This document shows positions 27,596 through 35,837 of a stretch of DNA of 64,000 nt, piece by piece. Origin of the DNA: JBBRHQ01 sp963738305 (GTDB taxonomy: Bacteria; Actinomycetota; Thermoleophilia; Solirubrobacterales; 70-9); assembly GCA_963738305.1 (NCBI GenBank), contig CAVTVU010000007.1, positions 62,001 through 126,000 on the forward strand, given 5' to 3'. Position numbers and translations under genes: made by a program. Within the stretch, counting starts at the first letter, position 1. Each line of letters starts with the position of its first letter. A model generated the notes under the pieces. It saw nothing but the letters and a program-made list of their open reading frames with translations. It had not been told where the DNA came from and did not search any database.

Positions 27596-28601
27596 TGCGG
27601 GCGATGCTGCTCGAGCAGCCAGGGGAAGCCCCTGAGCGAGGGCGAGATCCCGCTCCCCGAGCCCGGCCCCGGCGAGGTCCGGCTGGCCGTCCGCGCCTGC
27701 GGCGTCTGCCGCACCGACCTCCACATCCTCGACGGCGAGCTGACCGAGCCCAAGCTGCCGCTCGTTCCTCGGCCACCAGATCGTCGGCACGTGGAGAGCG
27801 TCGGCGAGGGGGAGCGCTGTTCGCATCGGCGATCGCGCGTCGGCGTGCCCTGGCTGGGCTGGACCTGCGGCGAGTGCCGCTACTGCCTCTCGGGCCGCGA
27901 GAACCTCTGCGACGGGCGCGCTTCACCGGCTACGACGTCGACGGCGGCTACGCCGAGGCCGCGGTCGCCGACGAGCGCTTCTGCTTCCCGGTTCCCGACG
28001 GCTATCCGGACGAGCAGGCGGCGCCGCTTCTCTGCGCCGGGCTGATCGGTTACCGGGCGCTGCGGCTGGCCGGCGACGGCGAGCGGCTCGGCCTCTACGG
28101 CTTCGGCGCCTCGGCCCACATCCTCTGCCAGGTCGCGGTCGCCCAGGGCCGGCGGGTGTTCGCCTTCACCCGCGAGGCGGACGAGGAGGGCCAGGAGCTT
28201 GCCCGCGAGCTGGGCGCCGAGTGGGCGGGGGCGGTCGGGGCGCCGGCCCCGAACCGCTCGACGCGGCGATCATCTTCGCCCCCGCGGGCGAGCTGGTCCC
28301 GGAGGCCCTGCGGGCATCCGCCAAGGGGGCGACCGTCGTCTGCGCCGGGATCCACATGAGCGAGATCCCCGCCTTTCCCTACGAGATCCTCTGGGGGGAG
28401 CGCGTGCTGCGCTCGGTCGCCAACCTGACCCGCTCCGACGGGGAGGAGTTCATGCGACTGGCCCCCGAGGTCCCGGTTCGTACGCGGGTCAGCGAGTATC
28501 CGCTCGATCGCGCCCAGAATGCGCTGGAGGACCTCCGTGCAGGTAGGGTTCACGGCGCAGCGGTAGTGACGATTGACGCGAGAGGGGAGTCCGATGGCTG
28601 A
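27595..28601 (+). CDS. Zinc-dependent alcohol dehydrogenase, frameshifted
   Basis: About 335 residues after repair. CGVCRTDLHILDGEL holds a catalytic zinc cysteine, GHQIVG follows, and GWTCGECRYCLSGRENLC supplies the four structural-zinc cysteines. LGLYGFGASAHILCQVAVAQ is the NAD(P) site, and the end shows GERVLRSVANLTRSDGEEFM. This matches the AdhP-like zinc alcohol dehydrogenase branch. Its ATG overlaps the fbiC stop, so it is co-transcribed with F420 biosynthesis; shifts occur near 27622, 27770, 27800, 27920 and 28240. Substrate unknown. Confidence 0.8.
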
Positions 28602-29015
28602 CGTGACGGTGAAGTCGCTCGAGGATTTCGAGGCGATCTTCGGCGGCGGGATGCGGCGAGGTCCGGGCCGGCCTCGGCGTCTGCTCGTTCGGGATGCAGG
28701 TGATCGAGCTGCCCCCGAACTTCAGACCTCTATCCCGAGCACGACCACGTCCACGACGCCCAGGAGGAGGTCTACACGGCGCTCAGCGGCGGGCCATCGC
28801 CCGGGCCGGCGGCGAGTCATATGTGCTTGAGCCGGGAGTGTTCGCCCGGGTCGGGCCAGGAGAGACGCCGCAAGTTCGTGACCGGGGATGAGGGCGTTCG
28901 GCTCCTCTGCCTGGGCGGCGTGCCGGGCCAGGCCTACGAGCCTCCCGGTTGGACCGAGGAGGGCGGCGCGGTCCCGCTCAAGGATGAACTGGCCGAGGAG
29001 GCCATCCACCACTGA
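28594..29015 (+). CDS. Cupin-domain protein, frameshifted
   Basis: After removing single extra bases the frame reads MADVTVKSLEDFEAIFGGGM, CSFGMQVIELPPNF, a cupin motif HDHVHDAQEEVYTALSG with metal-binding histidines and glutamate, and YVLEPGVFARVGPGE then KFVTGDEGVRLLCLGGVPG, giving about 138 residues. The ATG lies inside the last codons of the alcohol dehydrogenase (8-base overlap), so it ends the fbiC transcript. Probably a small metal-binding beta barrel; activity unknown. Confidence 0.7.
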
Positions 29016-29061
29016 GAACTGCGCGGCCTCCTCTGCTCCGCCGGAGCCCGCACCCAGAGCA

Positions 29062-29118
29062 ACTTGCGGCGGCTACGCCGCCTGACATGCATGTGCCGGC
29101 GCTAACACCGCGCCGGCA
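29062..29118 (-). repeat. Dispersed hairpin repeat copy, inverted
   Basis: Reading the minus strand gives GCCGGCGCGGTGTTAGCGCC then GGC, linker ACATGCATGTCA, second stem GGCGGC-GTA-GCCGCC and GCAAGT. It lies between the convergent cupin and cofE genes, where it could act as a bidirectional terminator. Confidence 0.75.
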
Positions 29119-29221
29119 AGCAATCACCGGTTATCGGCCTCCTTACCCAGCCGCTTCCGTCCGACCCGAACTGGCTCCCGGGATAGCAGCGCGACCTCCC
29201 CCGCTCCGCGTCCGAGGGCGG

Positions 29222-29984
29222 CTAGCGGAACAGGTCCTCGTCGCGTCGGCGGCGCAGGGCCGCGGCCCCGGCGCCGTCGGCGGCGAGCACGTGGTGCGCC
29301 AGGCCGCGGACGATCGCGGCCGGCACGCCGCTGTCCTTGTCCCGGACGAGGTCGGCCGCCGCGGCGGCCTGGTCGGCGACCGCGATCGCGCGTCGCCTCC
29401 AGCGCTTCTGCCGTGGCGGTCGCGACGGTCCGTCCAGTCGTCGAGGGGCTCGCAGGCCGGCGCACCCGATCGCGACCTCGCACTGCCCCAGGCGCCAGGC
29501 GCGGCCGAAGCTGTCGGAGACGACCACGGCCGGCGCCACGCCGGCCTCCCCGGCGATCTCGGCGCGGATCCGCCGCGCCGAGGCGTCGGCGTCCTCGGGA
29601 AGCAGCGAGACCGAGTCCTCCGCCGGGAGGTTCGAGCTGTCGATGCCGGCGTTGGCGCAGACCCAGCCGCCTGCGGGGTCTCGGTGATCAGGACGCCGCG
29701 ATCGGCCCGGATCACCTCGGCGCTCTCCTCGAGGATCAGCTCGACCAGAGCCGGGTCCTTGCCCAGGATCGCGGCCAGGCGCCTCGCCTCGGCGCCCGGG
29801 ATGACGCTCGAGAGGCGGCGAACCCTTCCCTCCGCCTTGGAGACGACCTTCTGCGAGACGACGACGACGTCGCCCTCCTCGAGCCGGGCCCGGCGGACCG
29901 ATCTCCGCGCCGATCCGGTCGCCCTCGGCGATCTCGCCGAGCCCGGGGACGGCGAGGACCGTCGATCTCGCGGCTCGCGCTCAA
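29222..29984 (-). CDS. cofE: Coenzyme F420:gamma-glutamyl ligase CofE, frameshifted
   Basis: The minus strand from TTG 29984 encodes VPGLGEIAEGDRIGAEI, GDVVVVSQKVVSKAEGRVRR, LSSVIPGAEARRLAAILGKD, PALVELILEESAEVIRADRG then VLITET, VVVSDSFGRAWRLGQCEVAI and a C-terminal RGLAHHVLAADGAGAAALRR. This is the CofE/FbiB ligase core of about 254 residues; unlike mycobacterial FbiB there is no room for a C-terminal nitroreductase domain. It adds glutamates to F420-0. TTG overlaps the cofC stop by four bases. One-base shifts near 29949, 29905, 29675 and 29450 interrupt it. Confidence 0.85.
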
Positions 29985-30630
29985 ATCCCCAGCACCAGGG
30001 CCGTCCGCCTCGGCCGCGCCGCGCTCGGCCTCGAGCGCGGTCGCCAGGGCGACGACGTCGGCCGGGGTGTCGAGATCGAGGGCGAGCGAGGGAAGCTCCT
30101 CGACGGCGAAGGGCATCCCCGCCTCCCTGGCGGCGGCGACGTGGCGGTCGCGGCTGCCCTCGCCGAACGCGGGCCGGATCGCGTCGGGGGGCGAGAGCAG
30201 CAGGGCATTGGTACCGGTGCCGTGCCGATCGGGCACGACGGCGACGTAGCGCTCGGGCACCGCCGTCAGCAGCCTGTCGAGCTCGCGCGGGATCGAGCAG
30301 CGGGCAGTCGCCGGGCAGGAGGACGACGCAGGTTGCGCCCTGCGTCGCGCGCCCGGGCGATCCCCAGCAGGGCCGCCTCGGAGTGGCCCTCGTCGGATGG
30401 GATCGGCGAGCACCTCGGCGCCCGCGGCCTCGGCGAGCGCGATCGCCGCCGGGATCGCCGGTGACGACGATCATCCGCTCCACGATCCTCGCGCCGGCCG
30501 ATCGCTTCGAGCACGTCCTCCAGCATGGCGGCGATCAGAGACTCCGCGTCGCTCCTCATTCGATGCCGGTGCGGAGGCGCTGCTTGGCGGCGCCGAAGCG
30601 CTTCACCGGGACGATCGCGGTGGCGCTCAA
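29981..30630 (-). CDS. cofC: 2-phospholactate/phosphoenolpyruvate guanylyltransferase CofC/FbiD, frameshifted
   Basis: From TTG 30630: SATAIVPVKRFGAAKQRLRT (the nucleotide-binding PVK.F..AK.RL signature), AMLEDVLEAIG, RMIVVTGDP, VLLPGDCPLLDP, VAVVPDRHGTGTNALLLSPP and a late LPSLALDLDTPADVVALATA. These are hallmark blocks of CofC/FbiD. It activates 2-phospholactate or PEP with GTP for F420 assembly. About 216 residues; shifts near 30555, 30500, 30455, 30410, 30325 and 30295. It lies between cofD and cofE with coupled starts and stops. Confidence 0.85.
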
Positions 30631-31563
30631 CCCTCGCACCAGGCCCTGGCCGAAGTCGAGCACCTCGCGCGCGAGACCGCCGCGCGCCTCGGGGCCCCGC
30701 CATCAGGGTCGGCAGCGCCTTCGTAGGCAGATGCTCCGCCGGGGGCGGGTCGGGGTCATCCTCGTCGACGACCATCCCGTCGATCAGGCCCTCGTAGAGG
30801 GATGGCGACGCCCGCTGCGGTGGAGGGGCGGCCGACCGCGGCCATGAACCGCTCCGTCGGGCCCTTCACCGACCTGGCCCGCGACGTAGGGGCTGACGGC
30901 CACCACCGGCGCAGGCGAGGAGGCGATCGCCTCCGGGAGCCCGGGGATCGCGAGGATCGGGCCGATGCTGATCACCGGGTTCGAGGGCCCGATCACGATC
31001 AGACTCGGCGCTCGGCGAACGCCTCGCAGCACTTCGGGCGTCGGCTCGGCCTCGGCGATCCCTTCGAGCTCGACCGCCTCGACGTCGGCCTCGCCCCGGT
31101 CGATCACCAGGTACTCCTGGAGGCCGCGCCAGCCGGCCGCCGTCAGGACCTTGGTGCGCACGGGCTGCTCGCACATCGGCAGCACCCTGGCGCTGACTCC
31201 GAGGCCGCGGGAGATCTGGGCCTGGGCATCGGTCAGGCGGCCGCCCTCGTCGAGGAAGTGGCGGCGGTAGAGGCAGGCGGCGAGGTCGCGGTCGGAGAGC
31301 CGGAACCAGTCCGGAGCGCCGAGCTGGGCCATCCGATCGAAGGCGGCGAAGCCGTCGTCGCGCAGCCCCCAGCCGCGCTCCTCGTCGATCTCGCCGCTCA
31401 GCCAGTAGGTGATCAGGTCCGGGTCGGGGGAGACGTGGACGCCGAGGATCTCGATGTCGTCGCCGGTGTTGGCGATCACCGAGAGGTCGGGACCGAGCAG
31501 CGCCCCGAAGCCGGCGGCCAGCTTGGCGCCGCCGGTGCCGCCGGCGAGAAGGGCGACCCTCAT
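30627..31563 (-). CDS. cofD: 2-phospho-L-lactate transferase CofD/FbiA
   Basis: ATG 31563 leads directly into MRVALLAGGTGGAKLAAGFG, VIANTGDDIEILGVHVSPDP, YWLSGEIDEERGWGL and RRAPSLIVIGPSNPVISIGP, the diagnostic CofD blocks. Most of the protein is intact; shifts near 30870, 30835 and 30690 affect the C-terminal third, which otherwise continues as AGPEARGGLAREVLDFGQGL. About 312 residues. It joins lactyl- or enolpyruvyl-2-diphospho-guanosine to FO. It is the first gene of the minus-strand cofD-cofC-cofE transcript. Confidence 0.9.
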
Positions 31564-31630
31564 CGGCCCCGATTGCGCCCGGTTCGCCGTTTCGACTCGT
31601 TCAAGGCGGGCCAGTCTATGCTGCCCGCCG

Positions 31631-32370
31631 ATGAGGCTCGAGGGACGGAAGGCCCTGGTGACCGGCGGCGCCAGCGGGATCGGTGCGGCGACCGCGGCAC
31701 GGCTTGCGGCCGAGGGGGCCGAGGTCTGGATCGGCGACATCGACGTCGAGGGCGCCGAGCGGGTGGCCGCGGAGATCTCCTGCCACGCGGTCGAGCTGGA
31801 CGTGACCGACCTCGCCGCCGGCCGAGGCAGCGCCTCGAGGCGAGCGGGACCCTCGACATCCTCGTCAACAACGCCGGAATGGACGAGTTCGGCTTCTTCC
31901 CGCAGACGACGCCTGAGCAGTGGGCGAAGGTGATCGCGGTCAACCTGACCGGCGTCTTCAACTGCACCGCCGCGGCCCTGCCCGGGGATGCAGCAGGCGG
32001 GCTACGGGCGCATCGTCAGCACCGCTTCGGAGGCGGGCAGGGTCGGATCGAAGGGCTCGGCGGTCTACTCGGCCGCCAAGGGCTGGGGTGATCGCCTTCA
32101 TGAAGGTGATCGCCCGCGAGAACGGGCGCTACGGGATCACCGCGAACTCGGTCGCGCCCGGCCCGATCGAGACTCCCCTGCTGATGGGCGCGAAGCAGTT
32201 CGGCGAGATCGGGGAGAGGATCATCGAGACGATGCGCGGCCTGACCCAGCTGCGGCGCCTGGGCAGCCCCGAGGAGGTGGCCGAGCGCGATCGCCTTCCT
32301 CGCCTCCGACGAAGCCTCCTTCGTGACCGGCGAGACGCTCGGCGTCAGCGGCGGCCTCGGCATGGTCTAG
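31631..32370 (+). CDS. Short-chain dehydrogenase (FabG-like), frameshifted
   Basis: ATG 31631 gives LVTGGASGIGAATAARLAAE (NAD(P)-binding TGxxxGIG), LDILVNNAGMDEFGFF, GRIVSTASEAGRVGS, the catalytic VYSAAKG and ANSVAPGPIETPLLMGAKQF, ending in FVTGETLGVSGGLGMV. About 245 residues after removing extra bases near 31815, 31835, 31985, 32085 and 32287. It resembles 3-ketoacyl reductases or hydroxyacyl-CoA-type SDRs; the following thioesterase and lyase suggest acyl-CoA metabolism. Substrate not determined. Confidence 0.8.
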
Positions 32371-32381
32371 GAGGGGCGGGG

Positions 32382-32756
32382 ATGGGACTCGAGCCAGGAA
32401 TCGAGCGAACCGAGGCGTTCACGGTAAGCGAGCGGCTCGTCACCGACGTCGGCGGGACGATCGGCGCCAGCGTGCTCTCGACTCCGGGGATGATCGCGAT
32501 GATGGAGCGCTGCTCCTCGGTGCTGGCTTTCGAGAACCTGCCCGAGGGCAAGGCGACGGTCGGCTTCGAGGTCTGCGTCAAGCACGTGGCCGCCGCCCTG
32601 GAGGGAAGCGAGTGCACGGTCAGCTCGGAGCTGCGGGAGATCGCCGACGAGCGCAAACTGTTCTTCGACGTGGAGGTGCGCGAGGGGGAGCGGACGATCG
32701 GGGTGGGCACGCACGAGCGCCGGGTGATCGGGGTGGGGGGCGTGAAGAGCCGGTAG
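32382..32756 (+). CDS. Hotdog-fold thioesterase (FlK-like)
   Basis: This intact 124-residue protein has the fluoroacetyl-CoA thioesterase-like pattern: an early VGGTIGASVLSTPGMIAMME, LPEGKATVGFEVCVKHVAAA and KLFFDVEVREGERTIGVGTH then ERRVI. The threonine/glutamate/histidine set of FlK-type enzymes (T, E42-like, H76-like) appears to be represented by ST/ME/KH. It probably hydrolyses a short acyl-CoA. It starts 11 bases after the SDR stop. Confidence 0.7.
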   Translation: MGLEPGIERTEAFTVSERLVTDVGGTIGASVLSTPGMIAMMERCSSVLAFENLPEGKATVGFEVCVKHVAAALEGSECTVSSELREIADERKLFFDVEVREGERTIGVGTHERRVIGVGGVKSR

Positions 32757-32910
32757 GCGCGGCGCGCCGCTGGCATGCCGGATGCGCCTGGGAGGCCTGC
32801 TGGAGACGAGGTCGGGGCCACCCTTTCTGCTGTGGTTGCCCGCCTTGCGGGCGCTGGAGTGTTCGGTCGTCGCTGCCCGCCCCGCCCGGTCGGGGCCCTA
32901 AGCTCAGGCC

Positions 32911-33841
32911 GTGTGCGCGCAGCTTCCCGCCGAGGTCGGCATCCGCGAGGTCGGCCCGCGCGACGGCTTCCAGAACGAGCCCGAGGTGATCCCGACCGCC
33001 GAGAAGGTGCGGCTGATCGAGATGCTGAGCGCGAGCGGGCTGCGGCGGCTCGAGGTGACCTCGTTCGTCCGCCCCGACGTGATCCCCCAGCTCTCCGACG
33101 CCGCCGAGGTGCTGGCCGCGATCGAGCGGCGCGAGGGGTCGCCCTCTCGGTGCTGATCCCCAACGAGCGCGGCCTCGAGCGGGCCCTGGAGCTGCGCGAG
33201 CGCTTCGACGAGGTGAGCGTCTTCCTCTCCGCCTCGGAGACCCACAACCAAGAACGTCAACCGCTCGATCGAGGAGTCGCTGGAGCGGGCTCGCGAGCCG
33301 TGCTCGGGATCGGCCCGCGAGGCGGGGCTGCGCTGCGAGGGCGTGATCGCGACCTCCTTCGGCTGCCCTACGAGGGCGAGGTGCCGCCCGGAGCGGGTGC
33401 TGGGGATCGCCGAGCGGCTGGCGGCGGCGGGCTGTGAGGAGGTCGGCTTCGGCGACACCACGGGATGGCGAACCCGCGCCAGGTGCGCGAGTTCTTCGCG
33501 CCGCGGCGCCGCGGCTGCCTTCCAGACGTGCAGCTCACCGCCCACTTCCACAACACCCGCGGCCAGGGCCTCGCCAACGTGCTCGCCGCGCTCGGAGGAG
33601 GGGGTGAGCTCGTTCGAGTCGAGCTTCGGCGAGCTGGGCGGCTGTCCCGTCCCGCCCGGCTCGACCGGCAACGTCTCCACCGAGGACGTGGTCTCGATGC
33701 TCGAGGAGATGGGGGTCGAGACCGGGGTGCGCCTGCCCGGCGCTGATCGAGGCGTCGCGGGCCGCCCAGGAAGTCCTCGGCCGCCCGCTCGGCGCCCACG
33801 TGCTGCGGGCCGGCCCGGTGGAGTGGCACGGGGAGGAGTAG
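32911..33841 (+). CDS. Hydroxymethylglutaryl-CoA lyase (MvaB-like), frameshifted
   Basis: GTG 32911 gives EVGIREVGPRDGFQNEPEVI (substrate/metal motif PRDGFQNE), LRRLEVTSFVRPDVIPQLSD, SVFLSASETHNQ, GFGDTTGMANP, AHFHNTRGQGLANVLAAL and SFGELGGCPVPPGSTGN with the signature cysteine loop. About 309 residues after repair; shifts near 33136, 33250, 33300, 33378, 33465, 33503 and 33743. It would cleave HMG-CoA to acetyl-CoA and acetoacetate (leucine degradation), and an acetoacetyl-CoA synthetase lies 5 kb downstream. Confidence 0.85.
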
Positions 33842-33850
33842 GGTCCGGCC

Positions 33851-34230
33851 ATGCGCAGCGATGCCTTCCGCGCCGCCGCCGAGGCCAAGGACTTCGCCGC
33901 AGTCGAGGAGCTGTTCGCCGCCGACGTCACCTTCCGCAGCCCGGTCGTCTACAAGCCCTACGAGGGCCTCGACGCGCTGAAGGTCCTGCTCGGCGCCGTC
34001 GTCCAGGTGTTCGAGGACTTCCGCTACATCGAGCAGGTCGAGACCGGCGACGCCGCCGTGCTGGTGTTCGAGGCGCGGGTCGGCGACCGCGAGCTGCAGG
34101 GCGTCGACATCCTCCGCTTCGGCGAGGACGGCCGGATCACCGAGATGATGGTGATGGTCCGCCCGATGAGCGGCCTGCACGCGCTGGCCGAGGCGATGGC
34201 CGAGCGAACTCGGCGCCGCGCTCTGGGTAG
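33851..34230 (+). CDS. SnoaL/NTF2-like domain protein
   Basis: Residues FRAAAEAKDFAAVEELFAAD, VTFRSPVVYKPYEGLDALKV then LL, and VFEARVGDRELQGVDILRF plus RITEMMVMVRPMSGLHALAE form a typical SnoaL-like cone fold. In the printed sequence the frame runs on into the next gene, but one base removed near 34208 gives NSAPRSG and a TAG at 34228-34230. The next gene also has its own ribosome site, so two separate proteins are favoured over a fusion. Function unknown. Confidence 0.65.
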
Positions 34231-34273
34231 GCTGCCGCGCCCGCTCGGATACCTCGAACCAGGAGTCACGCAA

Positions 34274-35158
34274 GTGGAGATCGAGAAGGTAGGAGTGCTC
34301 GGCTGCGGCCTGATGGGCCACGGAATCGCCCAGATCTGCGCCCAGGCCGGCTGGGACGTCGTCGTCCGCGAGGTCGACCAGGACAAGCTCGACGAAGGGA
34401 TCGGCAAGATCGAGAAGCAGCTCGGCCGCGCGGTCGAGAAGGGCAAGCTCGAGCAGGCCGACGCCGAGGCGATCCGCGGGCGGATCACCGGCACGCTCGA
34501 CTACGCCGACCTCGCCGACTGCGACCTCGTGATCGAGGCGATCACCGAGGACCTCGACGGCAAGCTCGAGATGTGGCGGGAGGTCGACGCCGTCGTCAAG
34601 GACGGCGCCTTCTTCGCCACCAACACCTCCTCGCTGTCGGTCGCCGACCAGGCCGCGGCCACCGGCCGGCCGGAGCGCTTCCTCGGGCTGCACTTCTTCA
34701 ACCCGGCCCAGGTGATGCCGCTGCTCGAGGTCGTCCGCGCCGAGACAGACGGCGACGAGGCCTACGACCTCGGCTTCGAGCTCGGCGAGAAGCTCGGCAA
34801 GACGACCGTCGCGGCCGGCGACAACCGCGGCTTCATCGTCAACCGGCTGCTGGTCCCCTACATGCTCGACGCGATCCGCGGCCTCGAGCAGGGCGTCGGC
34901 TCGATCGAGGACATCGACCCCGGGATGATGGCCGGGGCCAGCCACCCGATGGGCCCGCTGACGCTCTCCGACTTCGTCGGGCTCGACACCCTCGCCTCGA
35001 TCGCCGACGTCATGCTCGACTCCTACGGCGAGGACCGCTTCGCCGCGCCGCAGACGCTGCGAAAGCTCGTCGAGGCAGGCCATTTCGGCCGCAAGACGGG
35101 CCGGGGCTTCTACGACTACTCGGGTGAGAAGCCGGTCGCGGTCGAGCCCGGGGCCTGA
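34274..35158 (+). CDS. hbd: 3-hydroxybutyryl-CoA dehydrogenase
   Basis: A 294-residue protein with the N-terminal Rossmann motif GVLGCGLMGHGIAQICAQAG, central DLVIEAITEDLDGKLEMWRE, ATNTSSLSV, LGLHFFNPAQVMPLLEVVRA and C-terminal NRGFIVNRLLVPYMLDAIRG, ending in KTGRGFYDYSG. AGGAG at 34261-34265 is eight bases before GTG 34274 and decides the start. It interconverts acetoacetyl-CoA and 3-hydroxybutyryl-CoA, one step before crotonyl-CoA, the substrate of Ccr at 13-14 kb. Intact amid frameshifted neighbours. Confidence 0.92.
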   Translation: MEIEKVGVLGCGLMGHGIAQICAQAGWDVVVREVDQDKLDEGIGKIEKQLGRAVEKGKLEQADAEAIRGRITGTLDYADLADCDLVIEAITEDLDGKLEMWREVDAVVKDGAFFATNTSSLSVADQAAATGRPERFLGLHFFNPAQVMPLLEVVRAETDGDEAYDLGFELGEKLGKTTVAAGDNRGFIVNRLLVPYMLDAIRGLEQGVGSIEDIDPGMMAGASHPMGPLTLSDFVGLDTLASIADVMLDSYGEDRFAAPQTLRKLVEAGHFGRKTGRGFYDYSGEKPVAVEPGA

Positions 35159-35198
35159 GACCCGCAACCCCCAGCGGGCCGTACGAAGGAGGAAGAGA

Positions 35199-35837
35199 GT
35201 GGACCAGGACAGCGTCGATCGCATTCGAAGCGCCACCTTCAACATCTCTCGTCGCGGCTATGACCGCGACGAGGTCGACTCCTTCCTGCACGAGCTCGCC
35301 GACTGGCTCGAGGGCGGCGGCGCGGAGGTCGAGCCCTCCGAGGCCGTGCGGCGCGAGCTCGACAGCGTCGGCCGGCAGACCGCGGGGGTGCTCAGCGCGG
35401 CCGGCGAGGCCGCAGGCTCGATCCGCTCCGAGGCCGAGGCCGATGCGGCGGAGACGATCGAGAGTGCGCCGGAGTCGAGGCGAACGCCGCCCGGGTCGAG
35501 GCGGACGACTACGCCGAGCGGAACGAGGGCCGAGGCCGACGCGTACGCGCAGGCCGAGCGCGGCAAGGCCGACGCCTACGCGCTGCGGATGCGCGAGGAG
35601 GCCGGGCGAGCAGGCCGGCAGGATCATCGCCGACGGGCAGAGCAGCGCGGGATGCCCTCGAGGAGGTGATCTGCCGACCTCGCGAGCGCCGCGACAAGCT
35701 GCTCGCCGAGCTGGAGGAGATCGCCGGCAGCATCGCCGGCACCGCCAGCCGCGCCCGCGGAGAGCCCGCCGCCGCCGCGGCGAACGGCTCGCCCCTCGTC
35801 GGAGGCCGAGACGACCGAAGCGCCCGCGGTCGAGTGA
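35199..35837 (+). CDS. DivIVA-domain coiled-coil protein, frameshifted
   Basis: GTG 35199 after GAAGGAGGAAG gives SVDRIRSATFNISRRGYDRD then EVDSFLHELADWLE, the DivIVA membrane-curvature/polarity domain in the first 40 residues. A long Ala/Glu/Arg coiled coil follows (RSEAEADAAETIESA, ADAYAQAERGKADAYALRMR) and, after shifts near 35470-35530, 35608 and 35660-35690, an acidic tail ending at 35837. About 212 residues. DivIVA-type proteins organise cell poles and septa. Its stop overlaps the next GTG (GTGA), coupling it to the carboxylase gene, an unusual pairing. Confidence 0.75.
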
